Assembly (NCBI GenBank): GCA_965229605.1
Contig: OZ245892.1
Location: 744,001-808,000 of the forward strand
Length of the DNA: 64,000 bases
Origin: G965229605 sp965229605
Lineage (GTDB): Bacteria; Pseudomonadota; Alphaproteobacteria; CBDDJK01
Direction of reading: 5' to 3'
The first letter of the stretch is position 1. Each line of letters begins with the position of its first letter. Below the pieces are notes generated by a model. That model was not told the DNA's origin. It made no database searches and saw nothing but the letters and a program-made list of their open reading frames with translations. Made by a program: the position numbers and the translations under genes. Shown one piece after another: positions 1-8,893 of the stretch.

Positions 1-1540
1 ACCCTGTATCCTTATCCTCCTCAACTTTTGGTACCCGTTGCCCGCGCTTGATCGAAAGACCAAGCTGGCGCAGGCAAGACCGGGCAGCAGCATCCGAATC
101 GCTGATGCCTTTGGCAAGGTCAAATTGACCGCTTGCCGCGCCAACGGCTGTCACTGGCCAAGGACATTCAGCCGGTTTGAAAAACTGCTGCGTGGCATCC
201 CATTCCAGACGACCCCGGGCATGGCTGTAAAGATGGACAACCGGACTCCAGCCCCCGGCAACGCCCAGACAATCAATTGTCAGTTTTTGGCGTGATGAAC
301 TGACCTGCCCGGTTTCAAGATCATAGGGGGCAACGGTAATGCCGGTGAGCGCATGTGATCCACCTGCAACAGGCCCGATGCTGTCAATCACCGCATGGCC
401 GGGATAAAGGGTAATTCCAGCACTTGCGGCAGCTTCGATCAATTTGGGGTTAATCTGGCGGCGCAGGTCAATCATATGGACACTGCTGCCAGCCCGCGCA
501 GCCGCAAGAGCCGGGCCATAGCCGGTGTCATTATTGGTAAAAAAGGCCATCTGGCGACCAGGCAGCACCCCGAAGCGATTGATATAGGTTTCAATGGCCG
601 AGGCCAGCATGATCCCCGGCCGGTCATTGTTGGCAAAAACCAGCGGTCGTTCCAATGCCCCGGTTGCCAAAATAACCTGTTTGGCCCGCAGTTTGGTAAA
701 ACGTTGGCGGGGGCAGGCTGGATCGGCTTTCGGGCCAAGATGGTCTTGTTCGCGCGATAAAAGCGTCACATAATTTTCATCATAAAGTCCGGCGGCGGTT
801 GTCCGGGTCCAGATATCAATATTTTCGCTGGCTTCCAATTCTGCAACGGTTTCGGCAACCCAGGTTGCGACGGGCTTTCCGTCAATATTTATTGCCGGGC
901 CGGAAAAAAGACTGGCCCCGCCCAGACATGAATCCTGTTCAGCCAGAACAACCCGCGCCCCGCAGCGTGCGGCAATCCGCGCCGCTGCCAGCCCGGCAAT
1001 CCCGCCACCAACAATTAAAAGGTCGCAGTGATAATAGCGTTGTGCGTAAACATGCGGGTCGTTTTCTTTGGGGGCTTTGCCCAGCCCGGCGGCTTTGCGG
1101 ATAAAACGTTCATAAACCGGTTCCCAGAAGCTACGCGGCCACATAAAGGTTTTATAGTAAAAACCGGCAGGCAGAATACGGGCAAATAATCCATTGACCG
1201 CCCCGACATCAAAAGCCAGCGAGGGCCAGCGGTTTTGGCTTTCGGCGACAAGATCGGGATAGAGTTCAATGGTGGTTGCGGGCAGGTTCGGGGTTGAATA
1301 GCCCCCGGTTTCAAGCTGGATCAGCGCGTTGGGTTCTTCAACCCCGGCAGCGATCACACCGCGTGGACGATGGTATTTAAAACTGCGCCCGAATGTCCGC
1401 ACGCCATTCGCCAGCAGGGCAGAGGCCAGCGTGTCTCCGGCAAATCCGTGAAAGGTCCGTCCGTCAAACGTAAAGCTGATCGGGGCGGAACGATCAATCT
1501 GTCCACCATTATTCAGTCGATAGGGCTGCTTGCTTATCAT
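1..1540 (-). CDS. soxA: Sarcosine oxidase alpha subunit (5' part, cut by window edge)
   Basis: Large subunit of heterotetrameric sarcosine oxidase, which demethylates sarcosine to glycine and passes the one-carbon unit to folate. The frame is open for 513 codons from the ATG at 1540 to the left edge; the family is about 1000 residues, so roughly half is missing. Seen: the N-terminal ferredoxin-like segment with FKYHRPRG at residues 54-61, then a dinucleotide-binding loop GGGIAGLAAA near residues 178-187, preceded by DLLIV. The translation reads smoothly in one frame. In the usual soxBDAG order soxD precedes soxA, but here the upstream neighbour is divergent trkH, so soxA is first in its transcript. 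Related NAD/FAD 2Fe-2S dehydrogenases are the alternative. Confidence 0.9.
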   Translation of the reverse strand, partial: MISKQPYRLNNGGQIDRSAPISFTFDGRTFHGFAGDTLASALLANGVRTFGRSFKYHRPRGVIAAGVEEPNALIQLETGGYSTPNLPATTIELYPDLVAESQNRWPSLAFDVGAVNGLFARILPAGFYYKTFMWPRSFWEPVYERFIRKAAGLGKAPKENDPHVYAQRYYHCDLLIVGGGIAGLAAARIAARCGARVVLAEQDSCLGGASLFSGPAINIDGKPVATWVAETVAELEASENIDIWTRTTAAGLYDENYVTLLSREQDHLGPKADPACPRQRFTKLRAKQVILATGALERPLVFANNDRPGIMLASAIETYINRFGVLPGRQMAFFTNNDTGYGPALAAARAGSSVHMIDLRRQINPKLIEAAASAGITLYPGHAVIDSIGPVAGGSHALTGITVAPYDLETGQVSSSRQKLTIDCLGVAGGWSPVVHLYSHARGRLEWDATQQFFKPAECPWPVTAVGAASGQFDLAKGISDSDAAARSCLRQLGLSIKRGQRVPKVEEDKDTG

Positions 1541-1630
1541 TGTTCCCCTCTATAGAATTATACCACAGGACACAATATTTATTCCGTAAAATAGCTTCAG
1601 GCTTATATAAAATGATGTATGAAATGATAG

Positions 1631-1672
1631 GCCCCCAGATGCTTTATGCTTGTAAGCTTTGTGTTTGGGGGC
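1631..1672 (+). promoter_or_regulatory. Leader hairpin ahead of trkH
   Basis: A perfect 7-bp inverted repeat, GCCCCCA at 1631-1637 and TGGGGGC at 1666-1672, encloses 28 bases and sits just before the Shine-Dalgarno of trkH. The enclosed loop contains a first possible ATG at 1646. It could be an attenuator or a translation-control hairpin; function is inferred only from position. Confidence 0.35.
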
Positions 1673-1690
1673 TTTATGCTGGGAGGCTTT

Positions 1691-3139
1691 ATGCTTGATT
1701 GGCGCCAGGTGATGTATCTTCTGGGGCTGATGTGCCTGTTGCTGGGGGCCGCAATGGGGCTTCCGGCTCTGGCAGACTTGCTGACCGGAAACCCGGGCTA
1801 TCAGGCCTTTGCACTCGCCGCAGGCTGCACCATCTTTATCGGAGCCGGGCTTTCACTCGGCAACCGCACCGCAATCACCAGCATGTCCAGCCGACAGATT
1901 TTCCTGCTGATCGCCGTCTCCTGGCTGATTCTGCCAGCCTTCGCCGCTTTGCCGCTTATATTCAGTGACCTTGACCTCACTCTGACCGATGCCTTGTTTG
2001 AAGCGACCTCCGGCCTGACAACAACCGGGGCCACCGTCCTCGACGGGCTGGACCAGATGGCACCCGGCCTGTTGCTCTGGCGGTCTATCCTGCAATGGCT
2101 CGGCGGAGTCGGGGTGGTGGTCATGGCCGTATCCGCTTTGCCGCAACTACGCCTCGGCGGGATGCAAATCTTTAAAATGGAATTCTCCGACCGCATCGAC
2201 AAGGCCATGCCGCGCGCAACCCAGATTGGCGGCTGGCTCGCCCTTGTCTATATCATTCTGACCGGGCTTTGTGCCTTTCTCTATCTGGCCGCCGGAATGG
2301 AAGGATTCGATGCCATCAATCATGCCATGACAACCGTCGCAACCGGCGGTTTCTCAACACGCGACGGGTCCTTTTCCTATTATGACAGTGCCGTGATCGA
2401 ATGGGTCGCTATTCTATTCATGATCCTGGGATCATTGCCTTTCCTGCTCTATGTCCAGGGGCTGCGCGGCAGCTGGCGCGGGTTCTTTGCCGATACACAG
2501 GTGCGCTGGTTCCTGGCTATTCTCATCACCTCGGTCCTGGCAGTCACTTTATGGTTGATGATGCAGGGCAATAATGACCTCTTTGCTGCCCTGACCAAGG
2601 CCGGGTTCAACACCACCTCCCTGATGACAGGAACAGGCTATGCCAGCGCAAACTACGACCAATGGGGCAGCTTCGTTGCGCCTTTATTCTTTGTCCTCAT
2701 GTTCCTTGGGGCCTGTGCCGGATCAACCACCTGCGGGCTAAAAATTTTCAGAATCCAGGTCCTTGCCTATGCCGCAGAAGCCCAACTGCGCAGGCTTTTG
2801 CAGCCTCATGCCGTGATTATCCTCTATTATAACGGACGACCCCTGCAAGACGATGTTGCGGGCTCGGTCATGGGATTCTTCTTTCTATACGTCATCACCT
2901 TTGGCCTGATCGCCGTGGGACTTGGGGCCTGCGGGCTGGACTTTATCACCGCCGCCAGCGGGGCTGCCAGTGCTATCGCCAATGTCGGCCCCGGGCTTGG
3001 ACCGGTCATCGGCCCCAGCAGCACCTATGAAAGCCTCCCCGATGCTGCAAAATGGATCATGATGCTGGGCATGTTGCTTGGACGGCTTGAAATCTATACG
3101 CTGCTATTGATTATCTATCCACGCTTCTGGAACGATTGA
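1691..3139 (+). CDS. trkH: TrkH-family potassium uptake membrane protein
   Basis: K+-translocating subunit of a Trk/Ktr system in the inner membrane, normally gated by cytosolic TrkA (not in this window). From this start it is 482 aa, very close to the usual TrkH length. The four filter-loop regions are visible: TSGLTTTGATV, MTTVATGGFST, KAGFNTTSLMTGTGY and GACAGSTTCGLKIFR, separated by many hydrophobic helices. I chose ATG 1691 because GGGAGG at 1681-1686 lies 4 bases upstream; in-frame ATGs at 1646 and 1676 would add 15 or 5 residues. The three ATGs all lie in copies of GCTTTATGCT. It is divergent from soxA. Confidence 0.93.
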   Translation: MLDWRQVMYLLGLMCLLLGAAMGLPALADLLTGNPGYQAFALAAGCTIFIGAGLSLGNRTAITSMSSRQIFLLIAVSWLILPAFAALPLIFSDLDLTLTDALFEATSGLTTTGATVLDGLDQMAPGLLLWRSILQWLGGVGVVVMAVSALPQLRLGGMQIFKMEFSDRIDKAMPRATQIGGWLALVYIILTGLCAFLYLAAGMEGFDAINHAMTTVATGGFSTRDGSFSYYDSAVIEWVAILFMILGSLPFLLYVQGLRGSWRGFFADTQVRWFLAILITSVLAVTLWLMMQGNNDLFAALTKAGFNTTSLMTGTGYASANYDQWGSFVAPLFFVLMFLGACAGSTTCGLKIFRIQVLAYAAEAQLRRLLQPHAVIILYYNGRPLQDDVAGSVMGFFFLYVITFGLIAVGLGACGLDFITAASGAASAIANVGPGLGPVIGPSSTYESLPDAAKWIMMLGMLLGRLEIYTLLLIIYPRFWND

Positions 3140-3158
3140 GTATAAAGGGATAACCGCT

Positions 3159-4313
3159 ATGCAGATGACGTCTGATGAAATATTGGCAAAGTTGGTCGGT
3201 TTCGATACCACCTCCAGAAATTCAAACCTTCAGCTGATTGGCTTTGTTGAAGATTACCTGAATTCCTGTGGAGTCAAATCCACCCGAATCCCTAGCGAAG
3301 ACGGCACAAAAGCCAATCTGTTCGCCAAAATCGGCCCCGATACAACAGGCGGCATCGCCCTTTCAGGCCATACCGATGTTGTCCCCGTCGATGGACAGGA
3401 CTGGCATAGCGACCCTTTTACCCTTACCGAAAAAGAAGGCCGCTATTACGGGCGCGGGTCTTGCGATATGAAAGGATTCCTGGCCTCCAGCCTTTATCTG
3501 GTGCCCGAAATGGTCAAGGCCTCTTTAACCCGGCCCATATATCTTGTCTTCTCCTTTGATGAAGAAGTCGCCATGCTCGGTATTCCTCTGGTGATCGAAA
3601 AATTTGGCCATGACCTGCCAAAGCCCGATATCGTCATTGTCGGCGAACCCTCCATGATGAAAGTGGTCTCGGCCCAAAAGGGAATCATGATGTTTAAAAT
3701 CATCGGACGCGGCTATGAAGCGCACTCCAGCCTGCCGCAGACAGGGGCCAGTGCCGTCACAGCTGTCGCACGTGTGGTCAATAAAATCCACCTGATGGCA
3801 GAAGAAGCCAAAACCCGTGCGCCGTCGCCTTCACATTTTAACCCGCCCTATACCACCTTGCATGTTGGCATGATAAATGGCGGGACGGCCGGAAATATTA
3901 TCGCGCGTGATTGCACCGCCGTGTGCGATATCCGCTATATTCCCGAAGATGACCCGTATCAGCTTAAAGCTGACCTCAATGCCTGGATTGAACAAGAAAT
4001 CAATCCGCCCATGCAGGCGATTGACCCTGCTTGCGGGGTGAAGCTGGTTGGCATCCATCATGCCCCGGCACTGGAGCCACGGCTGGATTCCGATGCAGAA
4101 ACCCTTGCCCGCACATTGACCGGAGACAATGACAAGCAATTTGTGTCCTACGCCACCGAAGCCGGACATTTCCAGAATGCCGGGACCTCGGTGGTTATTT
4201 GTGGTCCGGGATCAATTGAACAGGCGCATCAGCCTGACGAATATCTGGATATTTCCCAGCTTAAACAATGCGATAAATTTTTACATCAGCTTGTTAATCA
4301 TCTGTCGGCTTGA
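3159..4313 (+). CDS. argE: Acetylornithine deacetylase
   Basis: Zinc-dependent M20 deacetylase that converts N-acetylornithine to ornithine and acetate in arginine synthesis. The 384-aa product has the M20 metal motif SGHTDVVPVDG (His71, Asp73), GRGSCDMKG with the bridging Asp103, and FSFDEEV with the Glu pair at 135-136; SYATEAGHF and CGPGSIEQAHQPDEY near the C-terminus are typical of the ArgE/DapE group. It begins 19 bases after trkH with AAGGGA upstream, so the two may be co-transcribed. A related deacylase such as DapE cannot be fully excluded, but the ending fits ArgE better. argG lies at 27 kb. Confidence 0.9.
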   Translation: MQMTSDEILAKLVGFDTTSRNSNLQLIGFVEDYLNSCGVKSTRIPSEDGTKANLFAKIGPDTTGGIALSGHTDVVPVDGQDWHSDPFTLTEKEGRYYGRGSCDMKGFLASSLYLVPEMVKASLTRPIYLVFSFDEEVAMLGIPLVIEKFGHDLPKPDIVIVGEPSMMKVVSAQKGIMMFKIIGRGYEAHSSLPQTGASAVTAVARVVNKIHLMAEEAKTRAPSPSHFNPPYTTLHVGMINGGTAGNIIARDCTAVCDIRYIPEDDPYQLKADLNAWIEQEINPPMQAIDPACGVKLVGIHHAPALEPRLDSDAETLARTLTGDNDKQFVSYATEAGHFQNAGTSVVICGPGSIEQAHQPDEYLDISQLKQCDKFLHQLVNHLSA

Positions 4314-4321
4314 AATTATCC

Positions 4322-5797
4322 CTACCAGATAGATTTTGTTGGCGGGGCCAGTTCAAGCAGGATGGTAAAAGGCGGCTGATCGCTTGCGCTGTTCTGTAAG
4401 GTAAGTTCCAGAATTTCTTCTTCTGGCAGACGTTTGGGCAGGGTGAGCGGATAGCGGCCTTTTTGGCCCGGGCCAAGCCGCAGGGGTTGATCGCCGCCTG
4501 TTTCAAACATCTGTCGGCTGTCCTGGTCTATTGTCAGGTCAAATATGTTGCCCGCATCCTGGCTTGTATTTTCCACTTCAAGCACAGCCGCGCATAATTC
4601 AGGCTCAAGATGAAAGCGCGCCGGTTCCGAAGCTGTGATGGCAAGGGTTTCCAGCGTGAAAGCACTATTGGTCCTGAAACAATCGGTGCGGTTTCGACCG
4701 TAACTTAGATTAAGCGTCACGGTTGCTTCAAGGCTTGTTTGCAGCAGGGGGTCTGTTTGCAGCAGGGCAGGGTTCTGTTCGTTTTCTGCTACAGATTTTT
4801 CTTCTGGGGCAGGTTCTGGAAGGACTGCCAATATTTCAACATTTTCTATTTCAACACTGTCTGGCGCAGGGGCCGTGCTAACCGGAATATCCTGCACTGT
4901 TTCAGCTTCCGGCAGGGGGGGCACAGGTTCTATTGGTGAAGAACTATTTTCAGCAGATGATTGATCCGGTTCAGGTTCTTCTGGCTCAAATTTTTCTGGT
5001 TCAGGTGTGTCTTCTGAAGTTGTATTTTGTGCAACAGGATTTTGGGGAACAGGTTGCTCTTCCTGGCTGATCCAGCCAGCGTTATAAGCTGCCAAAGAAG
5101 CGACAATCAGCAGAGCCATTCCGGCTGCCCCTAACCCATAATAAAAAGGCCTTTTCCACCAGGCGGTATAAAAAAAAAGGTCAAATGCCTCCAGTGCTGT
5201 CATAACATTGCGCACAGCATATAATTTTACATTTAAATCACGCAGCTGTGCTTTTTCTTCGTCTGACAGATCGCTTTCATTCTGTGCAGGATAGACAAAG
5301 GTCACCGGAATATTACGGTCCTGACAGGCTTGCAGAAACCCAAGGCTTTCTTTGATTTTATCGGGTATTCCACCAATTTTTGTGGCCATCGGGCCTTTGT
5401 CCATGCGCTGGACATTGCCGGTTGCCCAGATAATCTGATCAGGCGGGTCGCTTCTGTTCAAGCCATAGGGATCGGCGGCATCTTCTGAATTTCGGGCCAG
5501 CGGATAAAGCTGACCGGCTGGATGCGCCAATAGAGCATGGGCCATAAAAACGCCAAGTTTCCAGCTATCACCCGCCCCGATATCTTTGGATATATCCAGA
5601 TTATAGCTTGTTTCTTTCTGATTTTTCAGAAGATTGGGGCGAATCAGCAGCTGAAGCAGACTGTTATAATCGCCGCTCAGTCGATTGCTGATTGTATCGT
5701 TAAAGGAAAGACTGGAGCGATCAGCGTCTTCTTCCCCCAGATACTGGATCAGTGCGGGCCCTTCTGTTGTCGCAATCGCGATTCCTGTTCGGGCCAT
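4322..5797 (-). CDS. Membrane protein with N-terminal Lon-protease-like (S16) domain
   Basis: Not a named family that I recognise. The 491-aa product has three parts. Residues 1-205 resemble the Lon proteolytic domain: GAGDSWKLGV aligns with the Lon serine motif (Ser78), IIWATGNV with its TGE strand, and IGGIPDKIKE with its GGLKEK lysine motif (Lys147), followed by VTFVYPAQNESDL where Lon has its PxxNxxDL segment. No AAA+ ATPase is attached. Residues about 217-240 form one membrane helix. Residues 245-350 are a Pro/Glu-rich linker, and 350-491 a beta-rich domain with two cysteines, presumably outside the membrane. Last gene of a three-gene leftward block, starting 18 bases after gene two. The Lon assignment comes from motif reading by eye. 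Confidence 0.7.
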   Translation of the reverse strand: MARTGIAIATTEGPALIQYLGEEDADRSSLSFNDTISNRLSGDYNSLLQLLIRPNLLKNQKETSYNLDISKDIGAGDSWKLGVFMAHALLAHPAGQLYPLARNSEDAADPYGLNRSDPPDQIIWATGNVQRMDKGPMATKIGGIPDKIKESLGFLQACQDRNIPVTFVYPAQNESDLSDEEKAQLRDLNVKLYAVRNVMTALEAFDLFFYTAWWKRPFYYGLGAAGMALLIVASLAAYNAGWISQEEQPVPQNPVAQNTTSEDTPEPEKFEPEEPEPDQSSAENSSSPIEPVPPLPEAETVQDIPVSTAPAPDSVEIENVEILAVLPEPAPEEKSVAENEQNPALLQTDPLLQTSLEATVTLNLSYGRNRTDCFRTNSAFTLETLAITASEPARFHLEPELCAAVLEVENTSQDAGNIFDLTIDQDSRQMFETGGDQPLRLGPGQKGRYPLTLPKRLPEEEILELTLQNSASDQPPFTILLELAPPTKSIW

Positions 5798-5815
5798 AGA
5801 ACCCCCATTATACTG

Positions 5816-6409
5816 TTACAATAATTGAATTCGGCTTGCCGGATGGCTATAGGCCTCAAGCCAGTCCTGATCTGCTGTCCGGTTGAGCATAAGCTGATAG
5901 AGCATAAGCGGCTCATCATCTGCGTCAACGGGAAAATGCTGATCAAGGGTCTGATTATCTGGCGTGATGACTTCAATCAACCGCAATGTCTGGGGCTTGA
6001 CCAGCGTAATGGTTAAAATTGACAGGTCATGGCTACGTTTGGAGGGGACAAGGCTGATGCGGGTGCCATCGGGGAGGTCGCGGTCGGTGACTCCTTCGGG
6101 GCTGGCAGCGGCAGCGACACGGCTAAACTGGACCTTGGCGGCCTGGTCTCGAATATAGCGGAAGTCTCGATTAAGGCCGGGATTGGCCAGCAGGGCTGCC
6201 CGAATATCCTTTGTCAGAGCCATAAGCCCTTGCCCATAGCGGTAAATCATCTGAGGGGTGAGGTTGCTTTTATGTGTTTTATCCCGGTTTTGTATATCCC
6301 GGGCCAGGCCTGCATAGCTAAAGGCGGCTTCGATCTGGTCCTGTTCAGCAGAAGTCAGCGCACTCCATTTGACCGGAGACTGCGCAGAAGGGTCTTTTGA
6401 GTCATCCAT
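5816..6409 (-). CDS. Uncharacterised 197-aa protein, middle gene of the Lon-like block
   Basis: I do not recognise this protein. The start at ATG 6409 is chosen because it overlaps the stop of the upstream gene by 8 bases (6402-6409), a typical coupled arrangement; an upstream in-frame start at 6508 would run far into that gene. The first 90 residues look helical and polar (WSALTSAEQDQIEAAF). The second half looks beta-rich (DGTRISLVPS, ILTITLVKPQTLRLIEVITP), suggesting a small globular beta domain. There is no signal peptide or membrane helix, so it is probably cytosolic. Its neighbours suggest that it works with the membrane Lon-like protein; that is inference. Confidence 0.75.
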   Translation of the reverse strand: MDDSKDPSAQSPVKWSALTSAEQDQIEAAFSYAGLARDIQNRDKTHKSNLTPQMIYRYGQGLMALTKDIRAALLANPGLNRDFRYIRDQAAKVQFSRVAAAASPEGVTDRDLPDGTRISLVPSKRSHDLSILTITLVKPQTLRLIEVITPDNQTLDQHFPVDADDEPLMLYQLMLNRTADQDWLEAYSHPASRIQLL

Positions 6410-8165
6410 TGTCACGTTTCTTCCTTTCGCGGTAAAGGCAATCAAACACGGCAGAAAAGCGGGCTTGATCATCACTATAGTTCTGTGACCAGTCTGCTGT
6501 TTGCGCAAGCTGCCGGTTCAAGTTGCGGAGTTGCTCCGACAAGCGGCTGAGCACCTGCGCGGCCTCGCCAAAGGCATCACAGTCAACCGGATCATGAAAT
6601 CCTTGTCGTTTAATCCGCTTGGCGGCTACTTTGCATTCAGTCATCAGTTCGGTCAGTCGTTGATGGCTTTCGCCATCTTCTATGGAGGTCAGCGACGGAA
6701 AAGAGATATTTTTTGCAAGGTCATCATCAGAATCCTGATGAGTCTGGCGATAATGCGCGCTAAAGCTGGCGAGTTCATCGGGAGTCATCAAGACGGGCAA
6801 GAGCGGAAAGAAGCGGCTGTCTTCTGCGGCAATCAGCTTGCCTGCCACGGCCCGGGCGGTGACGTAAAGGCGGCTGGCAAGGGCTTGCAGCTGTTCTTGC
6901 CAGAATAGATAATCATGCCGGGCGGGGTTGAGAAGCCGTTCTTGATAAAGATTGTCGCCTATCTTGCCGGCTGTATAGTCGCGTTCGGCTTGGATCAGAT
7001 TATTTTGCGTTTCCCGAATACTTAAAAAGCGCAGAACCGGGCGGGCAGAATCCGGCGCACTGTCAAGAAAGGGTTCAATCCGCGTGATCAGGTCAAGATC
7101 ATCTTTGGTAACAAGTTTGATCACATCAAGCGGCGGCGATGATAAAAGCACATGACAATTCTCTGCACGCATAAGGTAAGGAATCGCGACCGTGCTATCA
7201 ACATCGCGTATCCAGCTATCCTGTTCATGATCAGCGGTCATATAGATGGAATCCGGCTGATCGGGTCGGGCTGATTTTTGATCCTGAATATCCTGGAAAA
7301 ACTGCCGGAAAGCGTGGAAGTCAAGCACAACGGTTTCATATTTGGTAAATTCAAGCAATGGGGCCTCGTTCTTTTCTGGATTATCGGGCAAGCTTGGCTG
7401 ATTCATGGTTTTCCAGAATTGAAACATCGCCTCTTCGTTCAGATCATAAAGCGAAAAATCTGGCCCGACCCATTCTTGCATAAAATCACGAATAGCCCGA
7501 AACTTTGCGGTTTGCTGGTGCGGCAGGATATAGGGCTCAAGGGCCTCATTAAAACTTTTGCCAAGTTTCTTGACGGTCTCTGCTACGTCTTTTTCGCTGA
7601 CAGGCTGCTTGCGCATGGCAGACAGCATATTGTCAATCTGCTCAAAACTGCCAGTTGTGCCAGTTTTAGACAGTAAAGAGATCAAAAGCTGATACCAGGC
7701 CATGATCGGCCGCAAGGCACTGCGCCGGATGATAAATTCATTGCCATCCTCGCGAGTCAGGCACAGGCTTTGTCTGGAAGGATTCGTCAGTATATCAGCT
7801 TTCAATAAAAGCCCTATGCCGCGTGAAGGCTCCCAGCACAGGGCGAAAATCGGCTCTCCAATCCGCCAGGCCGCATGCTCCAGCCAGGCCAGCTGATAAT
7901 TCATATCCCGATAATTCCGTCCCCGAATCATAGAACCTATGCGCCCGATGACCTCTGGTGAAAAACAGGGGACCTCGTCGCCATCCAGCGTGATCTCGGT
8001 CGCCTCTGCCACCTCTTTCAATAAAGACTCCAGCTCGGCAGTCGACCCGGTCTTTTGAATGTCTCTATTGGTGACCGAAGATGCTCTTTGCGAACCAGCC
8101 CCCGGAAAACGCAGAATATTGCCGGATGATCGCTCTTTTTTGCCTTGCGATTGATCGGTGGACAT
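6402..8165 (-). CDS. Uncharacterised 587-aa protein, first gene of the Lon-like block
   Basis: I do not recognise a family. The product starts with about 45 polar, low-complexity residues (including NILRFPGAG), then is mostly helical and acidic, with no membrane segment and no nucleotide-binding loop that I can see. The C-terminal 70 residues are Gln/Arg/Leu-rich (LSRLSEQLRNLNRQLAQ) and may form a coiled coil. The ATG at 8165 has AAGAGG about 10 bases upstream. Its stop overlaps the next gene by 8 bases, so the three leftward genes almost certainly form one transcript, driven from the 109-bp gap shared with divergent nadD. Possible roles are adaptor, scaffold or substrate recruiter for the Lon-like protein. 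Confidence 0.75.
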   Translation of the reverse strand: MSTDQSQGKKERSSGNILRFPGAGSQRASSVTNRDIQKTGSTAELESLLKEVAEATEITLDGDEVPCFSPEVIGRIGSMIRGRNYRDMNYQLAWLEHAAWRIGEPIFALCWEPSRGIGLLLKADILTNPSRQSLCLTREDGNEFIIRRSALRPIMAWYQLLISLLSKTGTTGSFEQIDNMLSAMRKQPVSEKDVAETVKKLGKSFNEALEPYILPHQQTAKFRAIRDFMQEWVGPDFSLYDLNEEAMFQFWKTMNQPSLPDNPEKNEAPLLEFTKYETVVLDFHAFRQFFQDIQDQKSARPDQPDSIYMTADHEQDSWIRDVDSTVAIPYLMRAENCHVLLSSPPLDVIKLVTKDDLDLITRIEPFLDSAPDSARPVLRFLSIRETQNNLIQAERDYTAGKIGDNLYQERLLNPARHDYLFWQEQLQALASRLYVTARAVAGKLIAAEDSRFFPLLPVLMTPDELASFSAHYRQTHQDSDDDLAKNISFPSLTSIEDGESHQRLTELMTECKVAAKRIKRQGFHDPVDCDAFGEAAQVLSRLSEQLRNLNRQLAQTADWSQNYSDDQARFSAVFDCLYRERKKRDNG

Positions 8166-8274
8166 TCTTGTCGCCTCTTGTTACCAGTGAAGAAGGTTGC
8201 TATGAGAGAATCAGGCAAGATCCCTGCGAAATTGCCTCAATAACAGATAAAAATCAAGCATAACGGAAAAAAGG

Positions 8275-8874
8275 ATGCAGCGGATTGGCTTGTTAGGCGG
8301 TTCTTTTAATCCAGCCCATGCCGGTCATCTCTATATCAGCCAGCAAGCTTTAAAGAGACTAAATCTCCATCAGGTCTGGTGGCTGGTGTCGCCTAAAAAT
8401 CCCTTGAAATCTGCGGATGACCTGTTGCCTTATAAAAAGCGGCTTGCTTATGCCAGACGCTTGACCCGTCGCCATCCAGGCATAAGGGTCAGCACCATTG
8501 AGCAAGAACGCGGGATCACCCATACGCTTGATGTGATAAAAGCCTTAAATCGCCGTGATGGTCGCCAGCGGCAATTTATCTTTTTGATTGGTGCTGACAA
8601 TCTTCTGCAATTCCCTTTATGGTATCGGTGGCAGGAGATTATAAAAACCATCCCGCTGGCTGTCTTCCCGCGTCCCCCCAATGATCAAAAAGCCCGGCTG
8701 GGTAAAATAACCCGCTATTTTCGTACAAAGTCTTTTCATTGTCAGCGGGTTGCTGGCGGCAGCGGAGCCATGATCCGCTATAGGCCACCGTCATTGACTT
8801 TATTGCAGCACCCGCCACATTCTGCCAGCTCTACGCTTATCAGGTCAAGCTTTACTGGCCTGCCAGAAATGTAA
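8275..8874 (+). CDS. nadD: Nicotinate-nucleotide adenylyltransferase
   Basis: Transfers AMP from ATP to nicotinate mononucleotide in NAD synthesis. The 199-aa product has the nucleotidyltransferase motif GGSFNPAHAGH at residues 8-18, FLIGADNLLQFPLW (family GADN/W pattern) and a C-terminal SSTLIRS that matches the ISSTxIR motif. The ATG at 8275 follows GGAAAAAAGG directly. In many alphaproteobacteria nadD is followed by rsfS and rlmH; here folC follows after 19 bases and rsfS is not present, so the usual cluster is broken up. Confidence 0.93.
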   Translation: MQRIGLLGGSFNPAHAGHLYISQQALKRLNLHQVWWLVSPKNPLKSADDLLPYKKRLAYARRLTRRHPGIRVSTIEQERGITHTLDVIKALNRRDGRQRQFIFLIGADNLLQFPLWYRWQEIIKTIPLAVFPRPPNDQKARLGKITRYFRTKSFHCQRVAGGSGAMIRYRPPSLTLLQHPPHSASSTLIRSSFTGLPEM

Positions 8875-8893
8875 AGCTGGCAGAAACGTAAAT

